DNA from: Methanosphaerula subterraneus
GTDB taxonomy: Archaea; Halobacteriota; Methanomicrobia; Methanomicrobiales; Methanospirillaceae
DNA length: 64,000 nucleotides
Assembly (NCBI RefSeq): GCF_052055875.1
Contig: NZ_CP170508.1
Coordinates: 1,612,001-1,676,000, forward strand
Direction: 5' to 3'
Part shown: positions 45,871 through 54,894 of the stretch, one piece after another
How the letters are laid out: each line of letters starts with the position of its first letter
Position numbering within the stretch: the first letter of the stretch is position 1
Program-made: the position numbers and the translations under genes
The notes under the pieces: generated by a model
The model's database searches: none
What the model was told of the DNA's origin: nothing
The model's input: only the letters and a program-made list of their open reading frames with translations

Positions 45871-48648
45871 GTGGTCAGAGAGATGATCTGTATACGAATG
45901 TGGATCTCCCCCCAGGGCAGGTCGCTGCTCTGTTCTCTGCTCTGTGTGCTGATCCTCGCGGTCCTGGCCACAGCCCCCGCTGCTGCACACCCATCCCCCC
46001 GGTCGGTGCTGGTCCTTCACTCCTACCATCAGGGGTTCGCCTGGACCGACGAGGTGACCGCCGGAATCAGCGAGGTGCTCGTCCCAAACGAGACCCTGGA
46101 CATCCCCGTCGAGTTCATGGACACCAAGCGCCACCATGACGATGCCTACTTCAGGGATATCTTTTCGTTCTATCAGGCGAAGTATGCAGCCAACCCCCCG
46201 GACCTGATCCTCGCCGATGAGGAGGACGCCTACTCCTTCCTCCTCCAGCACCATGACGACCTTTTCCCGGGTGTGCCGGTGATATTCATCGGCGTGAACT
46301 ACCTGCCAGGGACAGAGCAGCCCCCCCGCCCGGACTTCACTGGGGTGCTCGAAGACTACCAGATCAACAGGACCATCGACCTCGCCCTCAGCCTCCATCC
46401 ACAAACAAAAAACCTGGTGATCATCAACGACAACGTGACCTCGGCCGGGGTGGCCAACCAGAAGATCCTCGAACCGGTCCTCCCGGCCTATAGAGAGCGG
46501 TTGACGACCCGCTTCATCAGCAACGTGACCCTGCAGGAACTGGAGGATCAGGTGGCCGCCCTCGAAGAGGAGAGTATCGTCCTCCTCCTCACCTTCAACC
46601 AGGACCGGGAGGGGAGGATGGTCTCCTATGACGAGAGCATCGCAGCCGTCGCCACGAACTGCAGTGTTCCGATCTATGGAGTCTGGGACTTCTACCTCGG
46701 GAAGGGGATCGTCGGCGGGATGATGACGACCGGCGAGGGGCAGGGAAGGATCGCCGGCAACATGGCAGAGGAGATCCTTGCCGGGGGGAACGTCACCGAT
46801 ATCCCGGTGACGATCGCACGCCCGGATGCCGGGATCTTCGATTACCAGCAACTCCAGCGGTTCGGGATCGATCCGGCCGACCTCCCGGCAGGGAGTGTGA
46901 TCCTCAATCAGCCCTCGGGGACGATGGAGCTTCCCCGAGAGGTTGTGCTGGGGACCGCTCTCCTCTGTATCGGCCTCTTCTTCATCGTTCTGGTCCTCTT
47001 CATCAGCAATCGGCGTATCGATGCTGCCCGGGAACGGCTCAGGATCAGCGAGGAACGTTTTCGAAGTGTCTTCGACCTCCCCCTGATCGGGATCGCCATC
47101 ATCGCCCCAGGGGGCCGGATGATGAAGGTGAACGAGAAACTCTGCTCGATCCTCGGATTCACCCCTGACGAAGCGATGAAGAAGACCTGGCGTGACTTCA
47201 CCGTGCCGGAGGACTTCCCGGGAGAGGAGACAAGGGTGGCGGCCATATACCAGGGAGAGGACGAGTCATTCTCACATGAAAAACGGCTGAAACGAAAGGA
47301 CGGCCAGGTGATCGCCATCGAAGAGGCGGTGGCCGTCGTGAGACAGCCTGACGGATCAGCCGGCCACTTTGTCGTGGTGATGAGCGATATCACCCGACGC
47401 AAACAGGTGGAGGAGGAACTGCACCAACATCAGATGCACCTCGAGGAGCAGGTGACGAGGCGGACTGTCGACCTTGAGACGGCCGTAACGAGGTTGATCA
47501 CCGAGGTCCAGGAGCGAAGCCGGACTGAGACGCTCCTGGCCGCTGAGAAAGAGCGGCTGGCCATCACCCTTCGGTCCATCGCCGACGGGGTGATCACCAC
47601 TGACGCCACAGGGCTGGTCCTGATGATGAACCCGGTGGCAGAGGATCTGACCGGGTGGCGACAGGAAGAGGCGGTGGGGCTGCCACTCGCCCGCGTCTTC
47701 GTCACCAGCGATGAACCGGGCCAAACTGGGGTTCCGTCCACCTCCTCGACGGCCAGGAACTCCAATCACCCCTCCAGGCTCTGGGGGAGACGTCTGCTCT
47801 CTGCCGACGGAACCGAGCACACGATCGCCGCCAGTTCGGCGGAGGTGCCGGGGCCGGAGGGAGACCGGGGCGGTTCGATCCTCGTCTTCCAGGACATCAC
47901 ATCCCTCCGGAAGATGGAGGAAGACCTGCTCCAGAACCAGAAGATCGAGTCCCTCGGTGTCCTGGCCGGGGGGATCGCCCATGACTTCAACAACATCCTG
48001 ACGATCATCATCGGGCACCTGGAACTCGCTGAAATGAACCTCGCCGATGACGATCCCGTCGCCCTCCAGCTCAACAAGGCGACCCGGGCGATCTTCCGTG
48101 CACGGGGGCTGACCACCCAGCTCCTCACCTTCGCCAAGGGTGGAGCACCAGTCAGGGCAGTCACGTACCTCTCAGATATGATCGAGGAGACGGCCGACTT
48201 CGCCCTCCGTGGTTCGAAGTCCCGTGCGATCGTCCGGCTCCCGGCATCCCTGCCGGCCGTCGATGTCGACCTCGGGCAGATCGGCCAGGTGGTCGGCAAC
48301 CTTGTGATGAACGCCGACCAGGCAATGCCCACCGGGGGAACGGTGACCATCTCCGGGGAGGCGGTGGCCCTGGCTGAGGGAATCCTCACCCTCCCTGCCG
48401 GGGAGTATGTGGCGATCTCTGTAGAGGACACCGGGATTGGGATATCCCCTGATCTGATGGGGAAGATCTTCGATCCTTACTACACGACCCACTCGGTTGG
48501 ACGGGGGCTTGGCCTCTCCAGCAGCCTCTCGATCATCAGGAACCATGGCGGAAGTATCGAGGTACACTCTGTCGTCGGGAAGGGGAGCACCTTCACATTC
48601 TACCTCCCTGTGACCCGGAAAGGGTCGCCGGCTTCCGACATCACCTGA
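45871..48648 (+). CDS. Membrane sensor histidine kinase with periplasmic ABC-substrate-binding domain
   Basis: A 925-residue hybrid sensor. A first membrane helix (residues 18-38) leads into an extracytoplasmic ABC_sub_bind-like domain (VLVLHSYHQGFAWTDEVTAG, YGVWDFYLGKGIVGGMMTTG; to about 340). A second helix (356-378) precedes two PAS domains (from SEERFRSVFDLP and LAITLRSIADGVITTD), the phosphoacceptor His near 703 (GGIAHDFNNILT) and an ATPase domain (VEDTGIGISPDL, GRGLGLS). It likely senses a small ligand outside the cell. No response regulator gene adjoins it. Start GTG 45871 or ATG 45883. Confidence 0.92.
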   Translation: MVREMICIRMWISPQGRSLLCSLLCVLILAVLATAPAAAHPSPRSVLVLHSYHQGFAWTDEVTAGISEVLVPNETLDIPVEFMDTKRHHDDAYFRDIFSFYQAKYAANPPDLILADEEDAYSFLLQHHDDLFPGVPVIFIGVNYLPGTEQPPRPDFTGVLEDYQINRTIDLALSLHPQTKNLVIINDNVTSAGVANQKILEPVLPAYRERLTTRFISNVTLQELEDQVAALEEESIVLLLTFNQDREGRMVSYDESIAAVATNCSVPIYGVWDFYLGKGIVGGMMTTGEGQGRIAGNMAEEILAGGNVTDIPVTIARPDAGIFDYQQLQRFGIDPADLPAGSVILNQPSGTMELPREVVLGTALLCIGLFFIVLVLFISNRRIDAARERLRISEERFRSVFDLPLIGIAIIAPGGRMMKVNEKLCSILGFTPDEAMKKTWRDFTVPEDFPGEETRVAAIYQGEDESFSHEKRLKRKDGQVIAIEEAVAVVRQPDGSAGHFVVVMSDITRRKQVEEELHQHQMHLEEQVTRRTVDLETAVTRLITEVQERSRTETLLAAEKERLAITLRSIADGVITTDATGLVLMMNPVAEDLTGWRQEEAVGLPLARVFVTSDEPGQTGVPSTSSTARNSNHPSRLWGRRLLSADGTEHTIAASSAEVPGPEGDRGGSILVFQDITSLRKMEEDLLQNQKIESLGVLAGGIAHDFNNILTIIIGHLELAEMNLADDDPVALQLNKATRAIFRARGLTTQLLTFAKGGAPVRAVTYLSDMIEETADFALRGSKSRAIVRLPASLPAVDVDLGQIGQVVGNLVMNADQAMPTGGTVTISGEAVALAEGILTLPAGEYVAISVEDTGIGISPDLMGKIFDPYYTTHSVGRGLGLSSSLSIIRNHGGSIEVHSVVGKGSTFTFYLPVTRKGSPASDIT

Positions 48649-48676
48649 GTTGGGCCACCACCGGCCCAGGCCCGGC

Positions 48677-48997
48677 TCAGGTCCACATCCGTTCCCTGCA
48701 AAACGGGCAGATGCTGATCTCGGGCTGAACCGGGTGGCCGCAGAATGGGCAGCAGTCTGACCGTAAGACAACCCGGGGTGGTGCAAGGGCCTCCACCGGT
48801 ACCAGCCGGCGCCGGTCCCGCTCGAACGTGATGTACCAGAGCAGTCCGGCCGCCGCCACGATCAACACTACCCAGACGACGAGAAAATACTGGACCGGGG
48901 GCTGCTCGAAGTCCGGGAGAACCGCCGGGGTGGCGGCCAGAGCTCTGGCAGGGGTGGCAGCCGCCAGCAGACCTGAGAGGAGCACCGGGCGGAGCAT
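48677..48997 (-). CDS. Small membrane protein with C-terminal zinc ribbon
   Basis: A 106-residue protein with a hydrophobic signal-like start (MLRPVLLSGLLAAATPARAL), one firm membrane helix (YFLVVWVVLIVAAAGLLWYI) and a double-Cys zinc ribbon (CCPFCGHPVQPEISICPFC) near the end. The ribbon would face the cytoplasm. It lies between the sensor kinase and the TrmB gene, sharing orientation with the latter. Function unknown. Confidence 0.78.
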   Translation of the reverse strand: MLRPVLLSGLLAAATPARALAATPAVLPDFEQPPVQYFLVVWVVLIVAAAGLLWYITFERDRRRLVPVEALAPPRVVLRSDCCPFCGHPVQPEISICPFCRERMWT

Positions 48998-49041
48998 AGG
49001 TGATGAGAGTCTCTCATCTGGTTAAAACTTTGTGGGCAGGG

Positions 49042-49905
49042 TCAGTCGCGGGACTGGTCCAGGGACTCTTCTGAACTGCTCCCGGTCAGGAGGCCTTCCT
49101 TCTCCATCTGCTGCAACATCTGCCACATCATCATATTCCTGTTCTTTGCGAGCAGCACGAGGGTCCGGTTCTGAGAGGCGAGGCCAGTCAGCATCTCGGT
49201 CTCAATCGGCGGCACCGAGAGTTCCTCGGCATCATCGACGATCAGGTCGAGCTGGTTGGAGAACCGGAACTCCTCCATCATCTCGGCCAGGCCTGGGTCC
49301 GCCATCATCGGCATCAACATCACTGCAGGGGAGGTGACCATCACCTGCTGTCGGTCGCCTGTGAAGAGAGAGCGGAACTCCTCCCCAACTCTGGGGTCCT
49401 CCGAGATCACCACCAGGCAGATGGAGAGATCCCGGCCGGCGAGCTGTTTGAAGAGGTCGAGATACCGGTCCGAGGTCACAGCAAAGACACTCTCCTTCGC
49501 CTCCCTGAGCATCTCGTCGATCTTATACTCCAGATTCCCCTTTCCGTACATCGCCCAGAACTGGGCAGGCCGTCTCCCAGAGAAGATCTGCTCCCGGAGG
49601 GTCTGCAGTTCGGAGAGGGCTGTGGCAGCGGCCTCGGTGTGTGCATCCATCAGGATCCTGACGGCGATCTCAGGCGATATCGCCTGAAAGACCGCCGGCT
49701 TGGCACTGATCCGGACGGCCAGGCCAAGATCGTCCAGGGACTCGAGGCTCTCGTACACGCTCGGTTTGGAGATCCCGAGCAATTCGACCACCTCCTTCGC
49801 CTGCGCCTGGTCCAGGAGGACCAGCGCCGCATAGACCTTCGCCTGGTACTCGGAGAGGCCGAGCACCTTCAGCGCCTTCACCAGCGTCGGGGTGATCATC
49901 GTCAT
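49042..49905 (-). CDS. TrmB-family transcriptional regulator
   Basis: A 287-residue regulator. The N-terminal winged helix (LKVLGLSEYQAKVYAALVLL, KEVVELLGISKPSVYESLES) is the TrmB/COG1378 type, followed by a coiled linker and a C-terminal effector-like domain (MYGKGNLEYKIDEMLREAKE, VTSPAVMLMPMMADPGLAEM). TrmB proteins sense sugars, but many in methanogens have unknown ligands. It is divergent from a secreted protein/ABC operon with two palindromes between them, one 20 bases before its own start, which suggests autoregulation. Confidence 0.92.
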   Translation of the reverse strand: MTMITPTLVKALKVLGLSEYQAKVYAALVLLDQAQAKEVVELLGISKPSVYESLESLDDLGLAVRISAKPAVFQAISPEIAVRILMDAHTEAAATALSELQTLREQIFSGRRPAQFWAMYGKGNLEYKIDEMLREAKESVFAVTSDRYLDLFKQLAGRDLSICLVVISEDPRVGEEFRSLFTGDRQQVMVTSPAVMLMPMMADPGLAEMMEEFRFSNQLDLIVDDAEELSVPPIETEMLTGLASQNRTLVLLAKNRNMMMWQMLQQMEKEGLLTGSSSEESLDQSRD

Positions 49906-49924
49906 ACCAGAGACTGTTTGTGAT

Positions 49925-49948
49925 CTGTAGTAAAATAATTTACTACAG
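49925..49948. promoter_or_regulatory. Palindromic operator 1 (TrmB gene side)
   Basis: CTGTAGTAAA and TTTACTACAG form perfect 10-bp arms around ATAA. It begins 20 bases upstream of the TrmB start. A near-identical palindrome lies 61 bases away centre to centre, about six helical turns. Confidence 0.8.
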
Positions 49949-49985
49949 GATCAGACAGATTTATCTCTAATGATGCATAACAGAG

Positions 49986-50009
49986 TTGTAGTAAATTCAA
50001 TTACTACAA
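49986..50009. promoter_or_regulatory. Palindromic operator 2 (ABC operon side)
   Basis: TTGTAGTAA and TTACTACAA form perfect 9-bp arms around ATTCAA. It ends 33 bases before the start of the secreted-protein gene, near the expected transcription start. Shared core with operator 1: TGTAGTAA-N6-TTACTACA. Confidence 0.8.
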
Positions 50010-50042
50010 ACTCGCGACAGTTCGCGGGAACGAGGAGAGATC

Positions 50043-51527
50043 GTGATATCATCAGCATACCATAACACCGGCACCCCTGCGACTGGGCAGGGTGCACCAG
50101 GCAAAAGACCGGCCCAGAGTCCGGTCTCTGCACAGAGAGACGGAGTGACCCGACGACCGGGAAGACGCGATACGGTGAGGCGGATCACCACCGTACTGCT
50201 GATCCCCCTGGCCTTCTGCGTCCTGATCATGGCAGCCTCGGCAGTCGACGTGAACAACTCCTCGATGTCAACAACGACAGCAGGGACGAACCTCACCCAG
50301 GCAGTGACGACGACCAGCAGTTCAGGATCCTCGGGATCCTACACAGGCGTATCCCAGGTGACGACCTCGACCACCACGGCGGCCACGGGATCATCGACAG
50401 GGTCAGGGCTCTCGGTGACGAAGACCACCCTCGATCCCGAGGTGCTGATGCCAGGGGACAGCGGGACCCTGACCATCGTGGTCAGCAACAGCGGGAACAC
50501 CGCGGTTGACTACACTCGTGCCACCCTGGCCGGCTCGTCGGTGACGACGATGGACAGCACCCAGTACGCCTCCGGGGGATCCATCAGCCCGGGATCGACG
50601 ATGCAGTTCATCTTCCCGATCCAGGCAGGGACCAGGGTAGGAGTTCAGTACCCCGAGTTCGTCCTCAACCTGGACTCGAATACCCTCAGGTACCCGGTGG
50701 CTGTGAAGGTGTCCGACACCAACCTTGCGGTCTCGGTGGCCTCGCAGCCTGACGCGTATGTGCAGGGATTCAAGGACAGCATAGTCCTTTCGATAGGGAA
50801 CCCCCGGCAGAACAGTGTCAACGGGATCCAGATCATACCATCTGGAGATGGTTCCACCATCAGCCCGGGATCGATCTTCATCGGAGCCCTCGCCTCAAAC
50901 AGCGAGATCTCGAAGACCTTCAGTGTGACGCCTTCACGTGAAGGGAACGTCACATTCCAGGTCAGTTTCCAGAACGGGCTGAATGTTCACACCGCATCCC
51001 TGACCATCCCGGTCACCTTCTCTGAGGACAAGACCCAGGCAGACCTCCTGATCTCCGACACCGTGATCACCCAGTCAGCCGGAGTTACCCATATCACCGG
51101 AAATGTCAACAATGCAGGGCTCAAAGATGCCAATGGTGTCGTGGTGACGACCGGTGGGACCGGGACCCCTGTCGACCCCTACAAACAGGCAGTGATCGGA
51201 TCGCTCGCAGCCAATGACTTCTCCAGCTTTGAAGTGACCTTTACCGACAGAACGAACAGCGCCTCCGTCCCCCTCGTGATCTCCTATAAGGACGCCAACG
51301 GGAACTCCCTCACCCGGACGGTGACGGTGGACATCAAATCATCCACCTCCAACATGACTGCTGGCAATGGCGGAGCACCGTCAGGTAGCGCACCATCCGG
51401 GGCTATGTCCCCCCCCGGGCAGCGTAACGGGATCGTCGGAACACTCACCGGGCTCGCCCTCCCGATCGTCGCAGTGCTGGTGGTCATCGGAGGCGCAGCC
51501 CTGTATATCCGGAGAAGAAAGCGATGA
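50043..51527 (+). CDS. Secreted, membrane-anchored NEW3/COG1361-type protein
   Basis: A 494-residue exported protein. GTG 50043 has GAGGAGAG before it, giving a 46-residue basic/polar leader before the signal helix TTVLLIPLAFCVLIMAASAV; GTG 50175 would give a conventional signal peptide. The body has immunoglobulin-like repeats (LDPEVLMPGDSGTLTIVVSN, LIISDTVITQSAGV-like third unit) typical of COG1361 partners of ABC exporters, and a C-terminal anchor ending YIRRRKR. It overlaps the ATPase gene by 4 bases. Confidence 0.85.
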   Translation: MISSAYHNTGTPATGQGAPGKRPAQSPVSAQRDGVTRRPGRRDTVRRITTVLLIPLAFCVLIMAASAVDVNNSSMSTTTAGTNLTQAVTTTSSSGSSGSYTGVSQVTTSTTTAATGSSTGSGLSVTKTTLDPEVLMPGDSGTLTIVVSNSGNTAVDYTRATLAGSSVTTMDSTQYASGGSISPGSTMQFIFPIQAGTRVGVQYPEFVLNLDSNTLRYPVAVKVSDTNLAVSVASQPDAYVQGFKDSIVLSIGNPRQNSVNGIQIIPSGDGSTISPGSIFIGALASNSEISKTFSVTPSREGNVTFQVSFQNGLNVHTASLTIPVTFSEDKTQADLLISDTVITQSAGVTHITGNVNNAGLKDANGVVVTTGGTGTPVDPYKQAVIGSLAANDFSSFEVTFTDRTNSASVPLVISYKDANGNSLTRTVTVDIKSSTSNMTAGNGGAPSGSAPSGAMSPPGQRNGIVGTLTGLALPIVAVLVVIGGAALYIRRRKR

Positions 51528-52210
51528 GTGAGTCAATGGCTGAGACCCCCCTGATCACATTCTGCGAGGTCAGCAAGGTGTACAAACTCCCTGCCGGGGA
51601 TGTGATCGCCCTCGATCATATCTCCCTTGAGATCATGAAGGGAGAGTTCGTCGCGATCATGGGCCCCTCGGGGTCAGGAAAGTCGACGACGATGAACATG
51701 ATCGGGTGCCTCGACACCCCGACATCAGGTGATCTGATGATCAATGGCATCAACACCAAGGACATGAGTGATCGTGCACTGACAAGTCTCAGGAGGGACA
51801 CCATCGGGTTCATCTTCCAGCAGTTCAACCTGATCCCCTCCCTGACGATCCTTGAGAACGTCGAGTTCCCCCTGCTGATGAAGCACGGGGGAAACATTCC
51901 AAAAGGAAGGGCAGAACAGGCACTGGCTTCGGCAGGACTCGATCCGAAGCTGTACACCCATACTCCGGCAGAACTCTCCGGCGGGCAGCAGCAGCGGGCA
52001 GCCATCGCCCGCTCGCTTGTCAATGATCCGGTCCTCCTCCTCTGCGACGAGCCGACCGGGAACCTTGATCGGAAGACCGGCCTCGGGATCATGAAGCAGC
52101 TTTCAGAGATGAACAATGAAGGGACAACCGTGATCATGGTCACCCATGACCCCACGACCGCTGAGTACGCCGATCGGGTGATCATGATTGAGGATGGTCG
52201 GATCGTATGA
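51524..52210 (+). CDS. ABC transporter ATPase, MacB/LolD type
   Basis: A 228-residue nucleotide-binding subunit. Walker A GPSGSGKST, Q-loop FQQFNLIP, signature LSGGQQQR, Walker B LLLCDEPTGNLD and switch His in VTHD are all intact. The GCLDTPTSG and NLIPSLTILENVEFPL blocks place it in the MacB/LolD/FtsE group. It overlaps both neighbours by 4 bases and powers the permease encoded next, probably for export or lipoprotein/peptide release. Confidence 0.96.
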   Translation: MSESMAETPLITFCEVSKVYKLPAGDVIALDHISLEIMKGEFVAIMGPSGSGKSTTMNMIGCLDTPTSGDLMINGINTKDMSDRALTSLRRDTIGFIFQQFNLIPSLTILENVEFPLLMKHGGNIPKGRAEQALASAGLDPKLYTHTPAELSGGQQQRAAIARSLVNDPVLLLCDEPTGNLDRKTGLGIMKQLSEMNNEGTTVIMVTHDPTTAEYADRVIMIEDGRIV

Positions 52211-53499
52211 TCTTCGTTGACCTGGCGGTCAGAAACCTTAAACTCCATCCGCTCCGGTCCACGCTGGCCGTCCTCGGGATTGTGATCGGGGTCGCTGCCA
52301 TCGCAGCAATGGGGATCCTCGGGAACAGCATGGTCCTCTCGATCACGGACAGCATCACCGCCTCGGGGAACACGATCATCATCTCACCGGTCGGCGAAAC
52401 CAGCAACTCTATCGGCAGTGCTTCATCGAGCAGTAGCGGTGGCGGTGCCCCGCCGGGCGGCGGTGGCGGGATGATGATGGGTAGTGGCGGTGGCGGAGCA
52501 CCCCCAAGCGGCGGAGGTGGTGGTGAAAGTTCAAGCACCACGACGCCGAGGTTCACCGAGGCACAGGCCCAGCAGATAGCAAGAATCATCAGCACGAACG
52601 GATCGGTCATCAATGTCGCCTCCACCAGAGACGTGGTCTCTGTCGGAAAGAAGAACGTGACAACGCAGATCTACGGACTGACACCGGCAGACGCTGAATC
52701 CCTCCTTGGCAGCGACATGGAATCGGGGACAATGCTCAAATCCGGTGGTTCAGGATGTATCGTCGGAACGACCCTGGCGACCAGGTACAACCTGACGGTC
52801 GGGTCACGGATCACCGTAGCGAGCGGCGGGACACTCAGGGTTCTTGGAATCATCGGAACCCGGGGTATGAGTATGGACGTCTCCACCGACAACGCCATCG
52901 TTGTCCCTGAAGAATGGTTCTTCCAGGTCTACAACACCAGGAGCAACCTCTACGACCAGGTGATCGTCAAGGCCAATAATATCGACGACGTCGAGACGCT
53001 CTCAGATGAACTCACCACGTCGATGAACCACAAGGAACGAGTCATTTCAGTCCAGCTGACCAAGACAAGTCTGGCCCGCATATACGATTCATTCTCGACG
53101 GTCACGACGTTTGTCAGTGCTATAGGCGGGATCTCCCTCGTCGTCGCAGGGGTCTCGATCTTAAACATCATGATGATGTCGGTGAACGAACGGATCCGGG
53201 AGATCGGGATCATGCGATCCTTAGGCAGCCAGCAACCGGAGGTGCTGATGATGTTCATGTACGAGGCGCTCTTCCTGGGTATCATTGGCAGCGCGATCGG
53301 CGGAGCGCTCAGCCTGGGTGCCGGGTATATGGTCTGTACCATGTTCCTCAAGACCGGGGCCTATGCGCTGGCCCCCTCCAGCCTGCTACAGGTGGTGTAC
53401 GGGATCGGTTTCGGGATCCTGATCAGCCTGATCTGCGGTATCTACCCGGCATGGACGGCCTCCCGGATGAACCCGATCGACGCACTCCGCCACGAGTGA
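52207..53499 (+). CDS. MacB/FtsX-type ABC permease with glycine-rich insert
   Basis: A 430-residue permease. The first membrane helix (LAVLGIVIGVAAIAAMGILG) is followed by a large extracytoplasmic domain and three C-terminal helices with the FtsX signature (VNERIREIGIMRSLGS, ending RMNPIDALRHE). Residues 74-113 are a low-complexity Gly/Ser/Pro insert with an internal repeat (GGGAPPGGGGG and GGGAPPSGGGGG) at the start of the external domain. The gene overlaps the ATPase stop by 4 bases. Confidence 0.94.
   Translation: MIFVDLAVRNLKLHPLRSTLAVLGIVIGVAAIAAMGILGNSMVLSITDSITASGNTIIISPVGETSNSIGSASSSSSGGGAPPGGGGGMMMGSGGGGAPPSGGGGGESSSTTTPRFTEAQAQQIARIISTNGSVINVASTRDVVSVGKKNVTTQIYGLTPADAESLLGSDMESGTMLKSGGSGCIVGTTLATRYNLTVGSRITVASGGTLRVLGIIGTRGMSMDVSTDNAIVVPEEWFFQVYNTRSNLYDQVIVKANNIDDVETLSDELTTSMNHKERVISVQLTKTSLARIYDSFSTVTTFVSAIGGISLVVAGVSILNIMMMSVNERIREIGIMRSLGSQQPEVLMMFMYEALFLGIIGSAIGGALSLGAGYMVCTMFLKTGAYALAPSSLLQVVYGIGFGILISLICGIYPAWTASRMNPIDALRHE
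52438..52524 (+). repeat. Tandem in-frame repeat coding the glycine-rich insert
   Basis: Two imperfect copies of a unit encoding GGGAPP(G/S)GGGGG, at about 52438-52470 and 52489-52524, are separated by codons for a short Met-rich spacer. The period and frame are kept, which suggests duplication by slippage. Confidence 0.7.
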
Positions 53500-53532
53500 C
53501 GGCTGGATTCAAGCCACAGGAAGGCAGGAGAG

Positions 53533-53568
53533 GAGAAGGCATAACCCTTCTCATCTCCAACTTTTTTT
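53533..53568 (+). terminator. Hairpin plus T7 ending the ABC operon
   Basis: GAGAAGG (53533-53539) and CCTTCTC (53546-53552) form a perfect 7-bp stem, followed by T7 at 53562-53568. Confidence 0.75.
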
Positions 53569-53584
53569 AAGAGACGATGTTCCG

Positions 53585-53989
53585 ATGGAAAAGAAAGAAG
53601 ATCAGATTGCGTCCTTCAACGCCGCACCGTTCGCCGTGTTGAACAGGCTTGTGATCACCGATGTCAGAGATGACCTGAGTGTCGTGGTCATGATGGAGAT
53701 CCCTGACAAGTTGAACGCCCATGGGAACGTCCACGGCGGGGCGATCTTCTCAGTGGCAGACCATGCGTTCGGGATCGCCTCAAACCTGGACGGGAGGCCG
53801 AAGGTCGGGGTCACCTCGCAGATCACCTACCTGGCCCCGGCCACGGCCACCGGCGGTCCGCTGGTCGCGACCGCCACCAGTGCAGGGGAGGCCGAGGCGA
53901 CGGTCGCGTTCCAGGTCACGGTCACCCAGGATGGCCGGCAGGTCGCACTCTTTTATGGGAACGCCTTTCTGCTCAGGCCAGGGCAGTAG
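53585..53989 (+). CDS. Hotdog-fold thioesterase, PaaI family
   Basis: A 134-residue acyl-CoA thioesterase-like protein. The hotdog helix carries the motif GNVHGGAIFSVADHAFG, with conserved His-Gly-Gly and Asp, and strands such as VGVTSQITYLAPATATG. The length is typical for PaaI. The substrate is unknown; an acyl-CoA synthetase lies 6.5 kb away but in a different unit. Confidence 0.92.
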   Translation: MEKKEDQIASFNAAPFAVLNRLVITDVRDDLSVVVMMEIPDKLNAHGNVHGGAIFSVADHAFGIASNLDGRPKVGVTSQITYLAPATATGGPLVATATSAGEAEATVAFQVTVTQDGRQVALFYGNAFLLRPGQ

Positions 53990-54061
53990 ATCACCGGAAC
54001 CTGGGAACCGGGATCACCCGCCAGCCCGGGCCTCGGCCAGACCCCGGGGATGTTCTGACCC

Positions 54062-54631
54062 TTATACGATGAAGATCGAGGTCGAGAGTTCGACCCCGTG
54101 CTCGGTGATAAAGTACGGGAAGACCCGGAGCGGCACCGGCATTCCCGGCACCTTGTGGATGATCAGCAGGTGGCTGACCTCGTTCATCACGACCTCCTGC
54201 TGCATCTCGAGGAAGAGGTCCACAGTCCGCAACAGCCGGATCTCCTCGAGTGGGGTATGCAGACCCGGATAGGTCAGCACGATCAGGTTCCCCCCGGTCC
54301 GTCGGATCTGCTCCTTCATCGACCGGAGAAATGTCAGGGTCAGATCGAGCCCATGCTCGAGCAGGATCGTCGAGAGTGAGTCGACGATGATCACCTCCCC
54401 CCGCCCATATTCATCAGAGTGGTCAGGTGAGAATGTTGAGATCATCCCCGGTTCCACCTGCCCGTCCAGCATCAGGTAGGTGCCGGAATCAGAGGCGGCA
54501 TTCCAGAACTGCCGGGCCAAAAGGTCGCTGCCTGAGAGGGGGTTCCCCTGGATCAGCACGATGGTGCCGCACGGAAGGCCACCGTCGAGCACCTGGTCCA
54601 GTCCGCTTATCCCTGTGCTCCGTCTCTCCAT
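54062..54631 (-). CDS. KaiC/RecA-superfamily protein with degenerate Walker A
   Basis: A 189-residue RecA-fold protein starting RRSTGISGLDQVLDGGLPCG, the usual KaiC/RadA-like entry. The P-loop position reads GNPLSGSD (residues 29-36), so the Lys and Ser/Thr that bind ATP phosphate are replaced by Ser35 and Asp36. A Walker B-like EVIIVDSLS remains. It is shorter than one KaiC domain (about 230). It probably does not hydrolyse ATP and may be a binding partner; it is divergent from the large sensor kinase. Confidence 0.85.
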   Translation of the reverse strand: MERRSTGISGLDQVLDGGLPCGTIVLIQGNPLSGSDLLARQFWNAASDSGTYLMLDGQVEPGMISTFSPDHSDEYGRGEVIIVDSLSTILLEHGLDLTLTFLRSMKEQIRRTGGNLIVLTYPGLHTPLEEIRLLRTVDLFLEMQQEVVMNEVSHLLIIHKVPGMPVPLRVFPYFITEHGVELSTSIFIV

Positions 54632-54834
54632 GATCGTCCCCTGTTAAGATCTCTATTTGTCAATGGTTATAGAAAATACCCCTGGCAGGTTCAACTGATC
54701 TGGTCCATCATTCGATGAGCGGGATATTCGAAGAATCCAGGGGATGCTTCTATCAAGATGTTAGGTTCTCAACTTTAAATATCGAGCCGGCACCCCAGCA
54801 TGCACCACAGAAACCGAACCGGAGATGAGGATAG

Positions 54835-54860
54835 TTTATATACCACCATTACATTAATGG
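54835..54860 (+). promoter_or_regulatory. Promoter with dyad at the kinase start site
   Basis: TTTATATA (54835-54842) is a strong TATA box. CCATTA (54846-54851) and TAATGG (54855-54860) form a perfect dyad around CAT directly downstream, where transcription would begin, so it may be an operator. The rest of 54632-54834 shows no gene. Confidence 0.55.
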
Positions 54861-54894
54861 GGTTGAAGAAGGCTCTTGGGGTACAGGTTCACGG

